From Nocardioides luti (GTDB taxonomy: Bacteria; Actinomycetota; Actinomycetes; Propionibacteriales; Nocardioidaceae): 64,000 bases of DNA. The DNA lies in contig NZ_JACKXE010000001.1 in the NCBI RefSeq assembly GCF_014212315.1, positions 3,348,001 to 3,412,000 on the forward strand, given 5' to 3'. The notes beneath the pieces were generated by a model, which was given only the letters and a program-made list of their open reading frames with translations, had not been told where the DNA came from and did not search any database. The translations under genes and the position numbers were made by a program. Shown here one piece after another: positions 17,281 to 28,116 of the stretch (its first letter is position 1; each line of letters starts with the position of its first letter).

Positions 17281-19170
17281 TCAGGGGACGAAGACGCGCT
17301 GCCCGATCCCGTCGACGACGAGCGTGACGTAGCCGTCGATGCTGCCCGGGGCGACCTGCCACTCGTGGATCTGCGCACCCCGGCCGTCGTCCTTGACCCG
17401 GATCTTGTTGAACGTGCAGTCGCACCACGGGCTGCCGGTGCTGTCGTAGATCACGGCCTGCTGGTCGCTGCCGCTCGCGAAGCCGGTGATGTAGACGTTG
17501 TACCAGCGGCAGCCGGGCGCCGCCGCGCACTCGTCGTTGGTCCGCACGAGGCGTACGGTCCGGGGCTTGGCCTTGCCGCACGCCTTGACCGGCTCGCTCG
17601 CGGCCTCGTCGCCGGTGTCGGAGACCGCGACCGTGCGGACCTGCACGCAGCCGCGGGCGCCACCCTGCTCGGTGGGCACCCGGAGCGGGTCGTCGGCCTC
17701 CTCCCAGCCCTGGCCGTCGAGGTCGGCCTCGATCCGCTGCTCGCCGGAGGTGGAGGCGGGGGTGACGCTGAAGACCACCGAGCGGTAGCCCGGGCGGGCC
17801 TTGACGGTCGGGGCCTCGGGCGCGTCGATGTTCGCCGCGGGACTCTCCGAGGAGCCGGCGGCCGGCCCGCTGGAGGCGGGCTCGTCGTCGCCCCCCGTGG
17901 CGGCCACGACCGCAACCCCCACGCCCACGGCGAGGACGACCCCGGCGGCGCCGAGGGCGACCGCCCACCAGCGCTTGCCGCGCGGTCCGGTCGTGCCCGA
18001 CGAGCCGGGGCGCGAGGCCCGGCCTCCCGGCGGGGTCGGACCGGACGGCGTCCGGAGCACGTTGCTGGTCGAGGTGTCGCCCGCGCCGGCACTCGCGCCG
18101 GCGCTCGGGCCCGTCGTGCTGCCCGCCGGCGGGCGCACCGACACGGCGCGGGTGTGGCCGTCGTCCAGGGCCGCGCCGGCGGCCGCCGCGGCACCGGCCG
18201 CGCCCGGGGACGCCAGGTCCACCGGGGGACCGCTCGGGGGCGGGGTCGTCGGGCCGGCGGCGCGACCGGCCGGGGGCGCGGCCGGCGGGGCGAGCGGCGG
18301 CGGCACGACGGCGGCGTCGATGTCCTTGACGATCGCGAGCAGGTCGGCGCGCATCTCCGCGGGGGAGGCGGTGCGGCGCTCGGGGTCCTTGTTGAGCGCG
18401 CCGGCGAGGACCGCGTCGATGCGGTCGTCGACGGGGTGGCCGGTGGCCAGCGCCGGGATCGCACCGTTGATGTGGGCGTTCATCATCTGGAAGTCGGTGC
18501 CGGTGTACGGCGCCTCGCCGGTCAGCACCGACCACAGCAGGCAGCCCAGCGAGTAGACGTCGCCGCGCTCGTCGGCCGGGTGCCCGAAGTGCCGCTCGGG
18601 CGCCATGTAGGCGGGGCTGCCGACCAGCGTGCCGGTGCGGGTCAGGCTGGCGCGGGTGCTGCCGCTCTCGGGGGTGTCGATGGCGATCCCGAAGTCGGCC
18701 AGGTAGGGGATCAGGCCCTCCGGTCGGCTCCACAGCAGCACGTTGCCGGGCTTCACGTCGCGGTGGATGACGCCCATCGCGTGCGCGTCCGCCAGGGCCT
18801 CGCCGACCTGGGCGATCAGGCTCAGCGCGGCGCGCCGGTCCAGCGGGCCGCGGGTCGCGAGCCAGGACTGGAGGTCGCCGTCGGGGAAGAGCTCGGTGAC
18901 GAAGTAGACGGTCTCGCCGTCCTCGCCGTACTCGTGGATCTGCACGATGTTGCGCGAGCGGATCCGCGCCAGCACGGAGGCCTCGCGGGCGAAGCGGGCG
19001 GTGAAGTCCTCGCGGTCGGGGAGCGAGGGCAGCACGATCTTGAGTGCGACCGACCGGTTCAGGACCTTGTCGACCGCCTCGTAGACGACGCCCATCCCGC
19101 CGTGGCCGAGCTGGCGCACGATCCGGTAGCGGCCGCCGTACTCATCGCCAGCCTTCGGAAAACCCGACAT
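17281..19170 (-). CDS. membrane-anchored Ser/Thr protein kinase (PknB type)
   Basis: 629 residues. The kinase domain (about 14-275) has the glycine loop LGHGGMGVVYEA, catalytic lysine K44, IHRDVKPGNVLL (catalytic D138), DFGIAID and the activation segment RTGTLVGSPAYMAPE. A long Pro/Ala/Gly-rich linker follows (about 285-390), then one membrane span (WWAVALGAAGVVLAVGVGVAVVAA). The extracytoplasmic part of about 200 residues is fibronectin/Ig-like in character with paired cysteines, not PASTA repeats. The outside domain probably senses an envelope signal. No partner phosphatase is adjacent. Confidence 0.9.
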   Translation of the reverse strand: MSGFPKAGDEYGGRYRIVRQLGHGGMGVVYEAVDKVLNRSVALKIVLPSLPDREDFTARFAREASVLARIRSRNIVQIHEYGEDGETVYFVTELFPDGDLQSWLATRGPLDRRAALSLIAQVGEALADAHAMGVIHRDVKPGNVLLWSRPEGLIPYLADFGIAIDTPESGSTRASLTRTGTLVGSPAYMAPERHFGHPADERGDVYSLGCLLWSVLTGEAPYTGTDFQMMNAHINGAIPALATGHPVDDRIDAVLAGALNKDPERRTASPAEMRADLLAIVKDIDAAVVPPPLAPPAAPPAGRAAGPTTPPPSGPPVDLASPGAAGAAAAAGAALDDGHTRAVSVRPPAGSTTGPSAGASAGAGDTSTSNVLRTPSGPTPPGGRASRPGSSGTTGPRGKRWWAVALGAAGVVLAVGVGVAVVAATGGDDEPASSGPAAGSSESPAANIDAPEAPTVKARPGYRSVVFSVTPASTSGEQRIEADLDGQGWEEADDPLRVPTEQGGARGCVQVRTVAVSDTGDEAASEPVKACGKAKPRTVRLVRTNDECAAAPGCRWYNVYITGFASGSDQQAVIYDSTGSPWCDCTFNKIRVKDDGRGAQIHEWQVAPGSIDGYVTLVVDGIGQRVFVP

Positions 19171-19296
19171 TCCCGCCCTCGAACTACGACGCGCCTCGCG
19201 GCCGTCCCCCGGTGAACCCCGGCCGACCTTACTTCAGCCGCGGCGGGCCTCCAAGGGCCGTTCGGTCACGGTTCGGGCAGCACGCCCGGGCGCGGC

Positions 19297-21843
19297 CTAC
19301 GGGCGGACGCGCGGGGCGTACGTCGTCGTGCGCTCGCGCACCGGGCGGCCGATGCCCGCGCCGATCTCCGTGAGCTCGGCGACGGTCTTGGCGGAGCCGT
19401 GCTCGGAGCCGGCCATCCGGCTGATCGTCTCCTCCATCAGGGTGCCGCCGACGTCGTTCGCGCCCGCCCGGAGCATCGCCCGGGTGCCGTCGACGCCCAG
19501 CTTGACCCAGGACGTCTGGATGTTGTCGATCCGGCCGTGCAGCAGGATCCGGGCCAGCGCGTGCACGGCCAGGTTGTCCCGCAGCGTCGGGCCCGGCCGA
19601 GCCACGCCGGCGAGGTAGATCGGGGCCGAGGTGTGCACGAACGGCAGCGGGACGAACTCGGTGAACCCGCCGTACCCGTGCTCGCGCGCCACGTCCTGGA
19701 TCCGCGAGAGCACCCGCAGGTGGCTGACCCAGTGGCGCGGGTTGTCCACGTGGCCGTACATCATCGTGCTCGTCGTCGGGAGCCCGACGCGGTGCGCCGT
19801 CGAGACGACCTCGACCCAGGTCCGGGTGGGCAGCTTGCCCTTGGTCAGCACCCAGCGGACCTCGTCGTCGAGGATCTCGGCGGCGGTGCCCGGCAGCGAG
19901 CCGAGGCCGGCCTCGCGCGCCTTGATCAGGAAGTCCTCGATGGACAGGCCGGTCCGGGCGACGCCGTTGACGACCTCCATGGGGGAGAACGCGTGCACGT
20001 GCATGTCCGGGACGCGCTGCTTCACGGCGGCGACGAGGTCGAAGTACGCCGTGGCCGGCAGCTCGGGGTCGATGCCGCCCTGCATGCAGACCTCGGTCGC
20101 ACCGAGGTCCCAGGCCTCGGCGGCGCGGTCGGCGACCTCGTCCAGCGAGAGCGAGTAGGCGTCGGCGTCCGTGCGGCGCTGGGCGAAGGCGCAGAAGCGG
20201 CAGCCGACGTAGCAGACGTTGGTGAAGTTGATGTTCCGGTTCACGACGTAGGTGACGTCGTCGCCCACCGCCTCGCGGCGCAGGTCGTCGGCGAGCCGGC
20301 AGACCTCGCGGAGCAGGTCGCCCTCGGCCGTCATCAGCGTCAGCGCGTGCTCGTCGGAGAGGTTGCCCGGGTCGCGCTCGGCGGCCTTCAGGGCGGCGAG
20401 CCCCCCGGTGGTCGAGGAGGGACGACGTCCCGTCTCGACACCACCCGTGACGGCCGCCGCCTCCTTGACGGAGTCCCAGTCGCCGTAGACGTTCGCGAAG
20501 TCGGAGCGCCGGTCCTCGGTGCGTCCTTCGGTGTCGACGGCGGCGAAGAGGTCGGTGCGGCCGCTGGAGGCGAAGCCGCCGTCGGGCTCCTGCCAGGGCA
20601 GGCCGGTGGGGCGGACGCCGGGGCGGGCCAGGCCGTCCTCGTCGGCCAGGGCGGCGACGTGGCCGGAGACGCGCGGGTCGAGCCAGGGGCTCCCGCCGCC
20701 GAGGCCGGCCCGGACGTACTCCGGGTGGATCGTCAGGCGGGCCCGCAGCTCGAAGCCGCAGGTCGCCGTCAGGTCGCGCAGCCGCTCCAGGGAGGGCCAG
20801 GGGCGCTCGGGGTTCACGTGGTCCGGGGTCAGGGGCGAGACCCCGCCCCAGTCGTCGACGCCGGCCTCGAGCAGCGCCCGGCACTCAGCGAGGTCGACGA
20901 GGTTCGGGGGCGCCTGCACCCGCGCCTTCGGGCCCAGCACGATCCGGGTCACGGCGATCGTCGCGCGGTAGTCGTCCAGGGGCAGGTCGTCGGCGTGCCG
21001 CATCGCGGTGTCCGGCTTGGCACGGAAGTTCTGGACGATCACCTCCTGCACGGCGCCGTACGCCTTGGCGTTCGCGCGCAGCGCGAAGATCGTCTCGGCC
21101 CGCTCGGTGAGCGTCTCGCCGATGCCCACCAGGATCCCGGTGGTGAACGGGACGGAGAGCCGCCCGGCGTCCTCGAGGACCCGCAGCCGCACGTCGGGGT
21201 CCTTGTCGGGCGAGCCGAAGTGCGCCTCGCCCTTGGTCTCGAAGAGCCGCCGCGACGTGGTCTCGAGCATCATCCCCATCGAGGGGGAGACCGGCTTGAG
21301 GCGGTTCATCTCCTCCCACGTCATGACGCCGGGGTTGAGGTGGGGCAGCAGCCCGGTCTCCTCGAGCACCCGGATCGCCATCGCCCGGACGTAGGCGAGC
21401 GTGGAGTCGTAGCCGACCTCGTCGAGCCAGGCGCGGGCCTCGGGCCAGCGGTCCTCCGGGCGGTCGCCGAGCGTGAAGAGCGCCTCGAGGCAGCCGAGCT
21501 CGGCGCCCTGCCGCGCGATGTCGAGGATCTCGTCCGGCGACAGGAACATGTCGTGCCCGGCCCGCCGCAGCTCCCCGGGGGACTCGACGAAGGTGCAGTA
21601 GTGGCAGCGGTCGCGGCAGAGCTTGGTGATCGGGATGAAGACCTTGGGCGAGTAGGTCACCACGCCCGGCCGTCCCGCGGCCACCAGGCCGGCGTCGCGG
21701 ACCCGCGCGGCGGCGGCGGTGAGCCGGTCGAGGTCGTCGCCACGGGCGGCGAGGAGGACGGTGGCCTCGTCGAGGTCGAGGGCGGCGCCCCGCTCGACGC
21801 GTGCCAGGGCACGGCGTACCTGCTGCGGGGTCGGCTCGGTCAT
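19297..21843 (-). CDS. fbiC: F420 biosynthesis protein FbiC (FO synthase, CofG-CofH fusion)
   Basis: 848 residues carrying both radical-SAM halves of FO synthase, which joins tyrosine and the flavin precursor 5-amino-6-ribitylaminouracil into the F420 chromophore. The CofG-like half has CRDRCHYC (C76, C80, C83). The CofH-like half has [15 protein letters not shown] (C544, C548, C551). The length is close to mycobacterial FbiC. The linker between the halves (about residues 467-480) is encoded by a copy of a palindromic repeat found elsewhere in the window. The ATG at 21841-21843 gives the family N-terminus. It probably supplies cofactor for the LLM-type oxidoreductase at 31757-32785. Confidence 0.95.
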   Translation of the reverse strand: MTEPTPQQVRRALARVERGAALDLDEATVLLAARGDDLDRLTAAAARVRDAGLVAAGRPGVVTYSPKVFIPITKLCRDRCHYCTFVESPGELRRAGHDMFLSPDEILDIARQGAELGCLEALFTLGDRPEDRWPEARAWLDEVGYDSTLAYVRAMAIRVLEETGLLPHLNPGVMTWEEMNRLKPVSPSMGMMLETTSRRLFETKGEAHFGSPDKDPDVRLRVLEDAGRLSVPFTTGILVGIGETLTERAETIFALRANAKAYGAVQEVIVQNFRAKPDTAMRHADDLPLDDYRATIAVTRIVLGPKARVQAPPNLVDLAECRALLEAGVDDWGGVSPLTPDHVNPERPWPSLERLRDLTATCGFELRARLTIHPEYVRAGLGGGSPWLDPRVSGHVAALADEDGLARPGVRPTGLPWQEPDGGFASSGRTDLFAAVDTEGRTEDRRSDFANVYGDWDSVKEAAAVTGGVETGRRPSSTTGGLAALKAAERDPGNLSDEHALTLMTAEGDLLREVCRLADDLRREAVGDDVTYVVNRNINFTNVCYVGCRFCAFAQRRTDADAYSLSLDEVADRAAEAWDLGATEVCMQGGIDPELPATAYFDLVAAVKQRVPDMHVHAFSPMEVVNGVARTGLSIEDFLIKAREAGLGSLPGTAAEILDDEVRWVLTKGKLPTRTWVEVVSTAHRVGLPTTSTMMYGHVDNPRHWVSHLRVLSRIQDVAREHGYGGFTEFVPLPFVHTSAPIYLAGVARPGPTLRDNLAVHALARILLHGRIDNIQTSWVKLGVDGTRAMLRAGANDVGGTLMEETISRMAGSEHGSAKTVAELTEIGAGIGRPVRERTTTYAPRVRP
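20405..20445. repeat. REP-A palindromic element inside fbiC
   Basis: The plus strand reads CCGGTGGTCGAGGAGG, a short dyad core (GACGACGTC), then CCGTCTCGACACCACC. This is the REP-A head and tail of 27868-28068 and 46541-46579. It is translated in frame as [13 protein letters not shown] within the CofG-CofH linker. Confidence 0.8.
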
Positions 21844-21911
21844 CGTGGTCAGGCTAACGGCGCGCGGGCCGAGGGGATTCCCCGGCCCACGCGCTGACCC
21901 GCGCCCGTCCG

Positions 21912-24029
21912 TCAGACGGACACCGGTGTGCCCGTGTGGTCGGTCTCCGGGGTGGTGGCGGGCGGCACGACGACGTGGTCGCCGCGGTCGAGCTGGCTCG
22001 GCCACCAGATCCTGCCGCCGAGGTCGAGGTTGAGCGCGGTCACCAGCACCGAGCGCACGATCATCGTGTCGAGGATGACGCCGAGCGCCACGGCCGTGCC
22101 CATCTCCGCCAGGAAGACCAGGGGGATCGAGCCGAGCACCGCGAACGTCGCCGCGAGCACCAGCCCCGCCGAGGTGATGACCCCGCCGGTGGCCGAGAGG
22201 GCCACGAGCGAGCCCTCGCGGGTGCCGCGGGTGACGGTCTCCTCGCGGACCCGGGTCATCAGGAAGATGTTGTAGTCGATGCCCAGCGCCACGAGGAAGA
22301 CGAAGACGAACAGCGGGAAGGACGCGTCCGCCCCGTTGAAGCCGAAGACGTACTCGAAGAGCAGGGTCGAGATCCCGAGCGCGGCGCCGAAGGACAGCAC
22401 GACCGTCAGCATGAGCAGGAGCGGCGAGAGCACCGCCCGCAGCAGCAGCATCAGGATCAGCATCACCACGACGAGCACGACCGGGATGATCACCAGGTTG
22501 TCGCGGCTCGAGGCCTTCTCGATGTCGAGGTAGAGCGCGGACGTGCCGCCGACGAGCGCGTCGGCGCCCGCCACGTCGTGCACGGCGGCCCGCACCTCGT
22601 CGACCTTGTCGAACGCGGCCTGCGCGGCGACGTCGCCCGGGACGGTGGCGGTGACCAGGCCGACCCCGTCGACCGGCGGCACGGAGGAGTCCGGGGCGCC
22701 GAGCCCGTCGACGGTCGCGACGGCGGCCGCGACGTCCTCGACCTTGTCGGCGTTCGCGACGATCATCAGCGGGCTCGAGCTGTCCACCAGCCCGTGCGCC
22801 ATCAGGACCTGCTGTCCCTTGATGGAGTCGAACTCCTTGGTGTACTGGTCCTCGGTCGAGAGCCCGTGGGCGTCGAGCTTGAAGAGGCCCAGGCAGGCGA
22901 TCATCAGCACGACCGCGGTGCCGACCCAGACGGTGCGCGGCCGCGGGGCGATCCGGCGGCCGACCTTCGCCCACAGCCCGGAGGACGTGGGCTCGGGGGA
23001 GCCCATGCTCGGGCGGGCGGGCCAGAAGATCCACCGGCCGCAGATCACCAGCAGTGCCGGCAGCAGCGTCACCATCACGAGCAGGGTGACCGCGACGCCG
23101 ATCGCGTTGACGGGGCCGAGGCCGGCGGTGGAGTTCATGTCGGCGAGCAGCAGGCACAGCATGCCGACCACCACGGTGCCGGCGCTGGCGAGGATGGCGG
23201 GCGCGGCGCGGTGGAGCGCGAACGCCATCGCCTCGTGCCGGTCCTCGTGGCGCCGCAGCTCCTCGCGGTAGCGCGCCACCAGGAGCAGGGCGTAGTCCGT
23301 GCCGGCGCCCACGACGAGCACCGTGAGGATGCCCTGGGACTGCCCGTTGACGGTGAGGTCGAAGTTCTTCGCGAGGAAGTAGATGACGGCCTCGGAGGTG
23401 AAGAGCGCGAACACGGCCGAGAGGATCGGCAGGATCCACAGGACCGGGCTGCGGTAGGTGAAGAGCAGGATCAGGATGACGACCCCGAGGGTCGCGAAGA
23501 GCAGGGTCCCGTCGATCCCGGCGAACGCCTCGGCCGAGTCCGCGGCCTGGCCGCCGGGGCCGGCGATGTGCAGGGTGACGCCGTCGACGGCGGCGATGTC
23601 GCGCAGCTTGTCGGCCGTCGCGGGGAGGTCGTTCCAGCCGTTCTGGCCGAAGTTGTAGGTGACGATCGTCTGGGCGACCTCGCCGTCCTCCGACGGGATC
23701 GGTCCCTGCACCTGACCCACGACGCCCTTCATGTCCTGGATCTCGGCGACGTGGGACTTGATCGCGGCGAGATCGTCGGCCGTGAGGCCCCCGACGCGCT
23801 CGTAGACCACGACCGTGGGGATGTCGTTCTGGTCCTGGAACGGCGCGAGCTTCTCCAGCGCGCGGGTCGACTCGGCGCTGGACGGCAGCCACGACGAGGC
23901 CTCGTTGTTCTGGACGTCGGTCAGCTTCGAGGCGAAGCCGCTGGAGACGACCATGATCACGATCCAGGCGGCGAGCACGATCCACTTGGTCACGGGGCCG
24001 GTGAGCTTGCCGGCGATCTGACGATGCAT
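21912..24029 (-). CDS. MMPL-family RND transporter
   Basis: 705 residues with the two-fold RND layout: one N-terminal span ([17 protein letters not shown]), a large extracytoplasmic domain, about five spans, a second external domain and a final block of spans. Family features include [20 protein letters not shown] in the first half and [17 protein letters not shown] in the second; both hold acidic residues of the proton relay. In actinobacteria such proteins export lipids, siderophores or drugs. It diverges from an acyl-CoA synthetase gene, so a lipid substrate is plausible but unproven. Confidence 0.88.
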   Translation of the reverse strand: MHRQIAGKLTGPVTKWIVLAAWIVIMVVSSGFASKLTDVQNNEASSWLPSSAESTRALEKLAPFQDQNDIPTVVVYERVGGLTADDLAAIKSHVAEIQDMKGVVGQVQGPIPSEDGEVAQTIVTYNFGQNGWNDLPATADKLRDIAAVDGVTLHIAGPGGQAADSAEAFAGIDGTLLFATLGVVILILLFTYRSPVLWILPILSAVFALFTSEAVIYFLAKNFDLTVNGQSQGILTVLVVGAGTDYALLLVARYREELRRHEDRHEAMAFALHRAAPAILASAGTVVVGMLCLLLADMNSTAGLGPVNAIGVAVTLLVMVTLLPALLVICGRWIFWPARPSMGSPEPTSSGLWAKVGRRIAPRPRTVWVGTAVVLMIACLGLFKLDAHGLSTEDQYTKEFDSIKGQQVLMAHGLVDSSSPLMIVANADKVEDVAAAVATVDGLGAPDSSVPPVDGVGLVTATVPGDVAAQAAFDKVDEVRAAVHDVAGADALVGGTSALYLDIEKASSRDNLVIIPVVLVVVMLILMLLLRAVLSPLLLMLTVVLSFGAALGISTLLFEYVFGFNGADASFPLFVFVFLVALGIDYNIFLMTRVREETVTRGTREGSLVALSATGGVITSAGLVLAATFAVLGSIPLVFLAEMGTAVALGVILDTMIVRSVLVTALNLDLGGRIWWPSQLDRGDHVVVPPATTPETDHTGTPVSV

Positions 24030-24160
24030 GGGAGTACTCCATCACTGGGCGGGGACAGTCGGCATCGGGGTTTCCCCTGATGTGACCCGTGGGGCCCGGG
24101 AAATTCATCGATCCGTCCACTGGTCTGGAGCGGACGGCGCTCCGGTGGCAGGGTCGGGGC
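24030..24160. other. divergent intergenic region between the MMPL and acyl-CoA synthetase genes
   Basis: 131 bp that must hold the promoters of both divergent genes. A short dyad GGAGCG-N5-CGCTCC lies near 24127-24143, just before the acyl-CoA synthetase start. I see no convincing -35/-10 pair. Confidence 0.3.
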
Positions 24161-25687
24161 ATGTATCCCGGGACCTGGGCAGCGACGCACCCCGACAAGC
24201 CGGCGCTGGTGATGGCCGGCTCCGGCCGCACCCTGACCTACGCCGAGCTCGACGAGCGCAGCCTCCGGTTGGCGCGGCACCTGCGCTCCGCCGGGCTGCG
24301 CACCGGGGACGTGGTGGCGCTGCTCAGCGACAACTGCCCGGAGGCCTACGAGGTCTACTGGGCCTGCCTGCGCTCGGGGCTCTACGTCACGGCCGTCAAC
24401 CACAACCTGGCGCCCGACGAGGCGTCGTACATCGTCCGCGACTGCGGGGCGCGCGCCCTGGTCGTCTCGGGCGGCAAGGCCGCGCTGGTCGCAGCGCTCG
24501 ACGTGGACGTGCCCGAGCGGCTCGCCTACCTCGGGCAGGTCGAGGGGTACGCCGACTACGAGGCCGCCCTGGCCGCCGCCGGCACCGACCCGCTCGACGA
24601 GCAGCCGCACGGCGACGACTTCCTCTACTCGTCGGGGACCACCGGGCGGCCGAAGGGCGTCAAGGTCGCGCTGCCCCCGATCGCGGTCGACGAGCCCGGC
24701 TACTCCTACGTGACGATCTTCGGCGGCCTCTACGGTTTCGGGGAGGACACCGTCTACCTCTCGCCGGCGCCGGTCTACCACGCTGCCCCGCTGCGGTTCG
24801 GCGGCGTCGTCCACGCCCTCGGCGGCACGCTGGTGATGATGGAGAAGTTCGATGCCGAGGGCGCGCTGCGGGCGATCCAGGAGCACGGCGTCACCCACAC
24901 CCAGATGGTGCCGACGATGTTCGTCCGGCTGCTCAAGCTGCCCGACGACGTGCGCACGTCGTACGACGTCTCGAGCCTGCGCGTCGTCGTGCACGCCGCC
25001 GCCCCCTGCCCCGTCGAGGTGAAGCGCCGGATGATCGAGTGGGTCGGCCCGATCGTGCAGGAGTACTACGCCTCCACCGAGGCGAACGGCGCCACCATGA
25101 TCACCAGCGAGCAGTGGCTCGAGCGCCCCGGCTCCGTAGGCGTGGCGCTGCTGGGGGTGCTGCACATCTGCGCCGAGGACGGTCGCGAGCTCGCCCCCGG
25201 CGAGGTCGGCACGGTCTGGTTCGAGCGCGACACGGTGCCGTTCAGCTACCACAACGACCCCGCCAAGACCGCGGCCGCGCAGCACCCCGAGCACCCGACG
25301 TGGACGACGGTCGGGGACCTCGGCTACGTCGACGAGGACGGCTTCCTGTTCCTCACCGACCGCAAGGCGTTCATGATCATCAGCGGCGGCGTGAACATCT
25401 ACCCCCAGGAGATCGAGGACCTCTTCTCCCTCCACCCCGCCGTCGCCGACATCGCCGTCATCGGCGTCCCCGACGAGGAGATGGGCGAGCGGGTCGTCGC
25501 CTTCGTCCAGCCCGCCCCCTCCGTCGACGCCTCACCCGCACTGGCCGACGAGCTGACGGCGTACGCCCGCGAGCGCATCGCGCACTACAAGGTGCCGCGC
25601 GAGGTCCACTTCCGCGACGAGCTCCCGCGCACGCCGACCGGGAAGATGGTGAAGGGCGGGCTGCGCGAGGAGTACGTCGCGCGCTGA
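24161..25687 (+). CDS. acyl-CoA synthetase (AMP-forming, FadD type)
   Basis: 508 residues of the ANL superfamily; activates a carboxylic acid as acyl-AMP and then acyl-CoA. Seen: phosphate loop [22 protein letters not shown] (A5), [19 protein letters not shown] (A7-A8 hinge), [13 protein letters not shown] and the catalytic lysine in [13 protein letters not shown]. The start at 24161 ([15 protein letters not shown]) matches typical FadD N-termini; an in-frame ATG at 24089 would add 24 residues of no family character. Chain-length preference cannot be told. It diverges from the MMPL gene. Confidence 0.9.
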   Translation: MYPGTWAATHPDKPALVMAGSGRTLTYAELDERSLRLARHLRSAGLRTGDVVALLSDNCPEAYEVYWACLRSGLYVTAVNHNLAPDEASYIVRDCGARALVVSGGKAALVAALDVDVPERLAYLGQVEGYADYEAALAAAGTDPLDEQPHGDDFLYSSGTTGRPKGVKVALPPIAVDEPGYSYVTIFGGLYGFGEDTVYLSPAPVYHAAPLRFGGVVHALGGTLVMMEKFDAEGALRAIQEHGVTHTQMVPTMFVRLLKLPDDVRTSYDVSSLRVVVHAAAPCPVEVKRRMIEWVGPIVQEYYASTEANGATMITSEQWLERPGSVGVALLGVLHICAEDGRELAPGEVGTVWFERDTVPFSYHNDPAKTAAAQHPEHPTWTTVGDLGYVDEDGFLFLTDRKAFMIISGGVNIYPQEIEDLFSLHPAVADIAVIGVPDEEMGERVVAFVQPAPSVDASPALADELTAYARERIAHYKVPREVHFRDELPRTPTGKMVKGGLREEYVAR

Positions 25688-25709
25688 CGGGAGTCGCGGG
25701 GCCTGCTCC

Positions 25710-26279
25710 TCACTCGCCGGTCCAGGCGCGCAGGTCCCAGCAGGACTCGACGCGCAGCAGGGCTCCGGTCTCGGCCGCCACGAAGAAGGCACAGCCCACG
25801 GGGTGCGTCGATCCGCCCGGAGGGCACGGCCCACCGAAGCAGTGCTGGTCCAGGGCCTCGTACGCGTGGTAGAGCAGCAGCGCCGGGACATTGTCCCGGG
25901 CAATGATCGCCGCGATGGGTGGGCGGTGGTGCGGGTCAGTGGCCCGCCCCGTGCGCGAGTAGGACACCAGACAGGCTGTGTAGTCCTGCTCCAGCCCGAC
26001 CCCGATCTCGTCTCGGGAGGCCTTGTCGAGCACCGTGCGCGTGGTCGTCAGCTGACGGGTCGTGGGGGTCGAGAGCTCCGACAGCCGGACCTCGGAGGCT
26101 GCGGCTGAGCGGATCATGACGTCGTCGGGCACGCTCACGCTGCGCGCCGGGTCCAGGAGGCTGCGGCAGACGCCGTCGTACGGCACCGGCCCGGCGGGGG
26201 ACTGGGTCAGGCCGCAGTAGGCGGCGACCAGAGCGAGCCCCAGCGACGACGCCGCCCGCCGGATCACCCTGGTGCGCAT
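25710..26279 (-). CDS. hypothetical exported protein
   Basis: 189 residues. MRTRVIRRAASSLGLALVAA looks like a signal peptide, with possible cleavage after the hydrophobic stretch. The rest is soluble, with cysteines at the start (GVCRSLL) and a C-terminal cluster (QHCFGGPCPPGG, HPVGCAFF, ESCWDL) that could form disulfides outside the membrane. I do not recognise the family. Codon bias and GC are weaker than in neighbouring metabolic genes, and the gene lies at the edge of the accessory stretch that includes the HNH gene and repeat arrays. Confidence 0.6.
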   Translation of the reverse strand: MRTRVIRRAASSLGLALVAAYCGLTQSPAGPVPYDGVCRSLLDPARSVSVPDDVMIRSAAASEVRLSELSTPTTRQLTTTRTVLDKASRDEIGVGLEQDYTACLVSYSRTGRATDPHHRPPIAAIIARDNVPALLLYHAYEALDQHCFGGPCPPGGSTHPVGCAFFVAAETGALLRVESCWDLRAWTGE

Positions 26280-26352
26280 GCCTTCATCGTCCGGCCGACA
26301 GTCCCGACAGGTCGATGGCGCGCACGTAACGATGTGAGGCGGGGCGGTCGGC

Positions 26353-27609
26353 CTACGTCCGCCGGGTGAAGGCGACCTTCCCGCCGGGCAGCTTGGCCAT
26401 CTCGTAGGCCGGGTCGTGCGCCCTCGCGTGATGTCGCGGGCAGAGCAATCGGCCGTCTTTCAGGTCGGTGTTGCCGCCGTGCGCCCAGAAGATGTCGTGG
26501 TGGGCGTGGCACATGCTGGGTGGCCAGTCGCACCCGTCGGCGGTGCAGCCGCCTTGTGTGATGCCGAAGGCGAGGTGTTGGGCCTTGGAGAAGTAGCGGC
26601 GGGTGCGGCCGAGGTCGAGGACCTGGGACTTCCCGCCGAGGACAGCGGGGATGATCCCGGCCTCGCAGGCCAGTCGGCGGGCTTGGCTCGCGGTGATCTT
26701 GTCGCCGGTGTCGAGGGTGGCGGCCTTCTCGGCCCCCAGGAGGGTGGCCATGTCCATGGTGATGACGACGGCGGCGTTGACGCCCCCCGCGTTGGGGAGT
26801 CGGTCGGTGGGGTAGCGCTCGATGAGCTCGCACAACGCCGCGCCCATCCGCTCAGGGCTGGGCTTCCGCTCGATGGTGGCGCCGGCGCCGTTGATGGCGG
26901 TCTGGTGCTTGGGGGCGGCGATGCCCTGGAGGATCTTCTTGAGCATGGCGCCGTGGGCGGCGGGGATGGTGAAGCGGCCGTGGCAAGACCCGTGCCCGTC
27001 GTCGGACATCGTGAGGCGCATCTTCTGGCGTGCCTTGCGCTCCTCCTCCTCCAGGCGGCGGCGTTCTTCTTCCTCTCCGGCGGCGGGGTCGATGACGTCG
27101 AGGAGACCGCGACCGAGGCGGCGCAGGTCGACGGCGTCGTGGTCGGCGGCGAGGTCGACGAGGTGCTTCTCGGCCAGGGCACGGGTCTCGGGGTCGACGT
27201 CGTCGGGGAGGTCATCCAGGGCCTGGGTGATGACCTGGGCCTGCTCGGTCAGGATCGCCCCGGAGGACAGGGCTTGGCGGACGACGTGCCAGCGGCCGAG
27301 GGCCTGGGCCAGGTGGATCTTCGCCGCCGTGCTGCGGTGGGTCTGGGCGGTCTGGGTGGCCCACCACGCCTGGGTCGAGGTCGCCCCGACGGAGGCACCC
27401 ACCTCGACCGCGGAGGCATGAACGGCGACCCTGGCTTCGAGCTCGGCGACTCTCGCCGAGAGTCGGGTCAGCTCCACCAACGTGGTTCCGGCTTCGTCGG
27501 GTGTCATGGACCAGACGGGTGCGTCGGCGACGTCGGTGAGGCGTTCGCCGACGTCGCGCACGGCACGCGAGATCGCGTGGCGGGGACCGTCGTCGGTGAA
27601 CGTCTTCAT
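26353..27609 (-). CDS. DUF222/HNH endonuclease domain protein (13E12-repeat type)
   Basis: 418 residues. The N-terminal two-thirds is DUF222: helical, with ARVAELEARVAVHA and a charged EEEERRRLEEEERKARQK coil. The C-terminal part is an HNH module, CTADGCDWPPSMCHAHH ... WAHGGNTDLKDGRLLCPRHH, with four cysteines for structural zinc and the catalytic His pair. The family is spread in many copies through actinobacterial genomes and behaves like a mobile or self-homing gene, but its activity is undefined. The ATG at 27607-27609 has no clear ribosome-binding site. An unusually A/T-rich leader lies upstream. Confidence 0.85.
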   Translation of the reverse strand: MKTFTDDGPRHAISRAVRDVGERLTDVADAPVWSMTPDEAGTTLVELTRLSARVAELEARVAVHASAVEVGASVGATSTQAWWATQTAQTHRSTAAKIHLAQALGRWHVVRQALSSGAILTEQAQVITQALDDLPDDVDPETRALAEKHLVDLAADHDAVDLRRLGRGLLDVIDPAAGEEEERRRLEEEERKARQKMRLTMSDDGHGSCHGRFTIPAAHGAMLKKILQGIAAPKHQTAINGAGATIERKPSPERMGAALCELIERYPTDRLPNAGGVNAAVVITMDMATLLGAEKAATLDTGDKITASQARRLACEAGIIPAVLGGKSQVLDLGRTRRYFSKAQHLAFGITQGGCTADGCDWPPSMCHAHHDIFWAHGGNTDLKDGRLLCPRHHARAHDPAYEMAKLPGGKVAFTRRT

Positions 27610-27867
27610 GAGGAAAGTCAAGCAGGGGCCACCGACAGTCCAGGGGTCAGAATGAGCCGGGAAGCGACCCTGAAAGTAAAATATTCGGGCAAAGTTTCGA
27701 ACGGTGACCCAAGCGGGCGAGTGGCACCGATGGCAACTGTGAAGGCAGCCGCAAGGAGGAGTTGCCCCGGCACCCACGGCATCCACATCTTCAATAAATC
27801 CCCTACACCGGGGCTACGTCCCGGCGCGCACAGGCCGGACCACAGACGGCCTTGGGTCGTGGCAAGG
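27610..27867. other. A/T-rich intergenic stretch upstream of the HNH gene
   Basis: 258 bp without a credible gene. Part of it (about 27660-27715 and 27785-27805) has runs such as AAAGTAAAATATTC and TTCAATAAATC, rare in this genome. It probably contains the HNH-gene promoter and may mark foreign DNA. I see no attachment-site repeat. Confidence 0.5.
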
Positions 27868-28068
27868 TGAGGTGGTTTCGAGACGGTTGCCAGCGCAACC
27901 TCCTCAACCACCGGAAGGCGCGCCTTCCTCAACCACCGGAAGGCGCGCCTTCCTCAACCACCGGAGGCGGCGCCCTGCTCGACCACCGGAGGCGGCGCCC
28001 TGCTCAACCACCGGAGGCGGCGCCTTTCTCAACCACCAGAAGGGCGCGCCCTGCTCGACCACCGGGGG
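27868..28068. repeat. REP-A array 1: head plus about seven palindromic units
   Basis: It begins with TGAGGTGGTTTCGAGACGG, then units that each pair a small GC palindrome (such as AAGGCGCGCCTT or GGCGGCGCC) with the conserved tail CTCAACCACCGG or CTCGACCACCGG. The period is 25 bp. Units 2-3 share one core sequence and units 4-6 another, which suggests local duplication. The array is non-coding and ends about 50 bp before the TerD start. Confidence 0.9.
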
Positions 28069-28116
28069 ATGGAGCACCCGGGTACCTTCGTCACCACACC
28101 GACGGAAGGACCACGC

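Noticed and set aside
21844..24231. A frame extending fbiC upstream through the MMPL gene
   Set aside because: Similarity to FO synthase begins only at the ATG at 21841-21843; the rest is the MMPL gene read in another frame.
27610..27867. tRNA gene or attachment site in the A/T-rich stretch
   Set aside because: No cloverleaf or T-loop (GGTTCGAATCC-type) sequence and no matching direct repeat at the other edge of the accessory region.
27868..28068. CRISPR array
   Set aside because: Repeats are adjacent palindromic units without unique spacers of constant length, and there are no cas genes.
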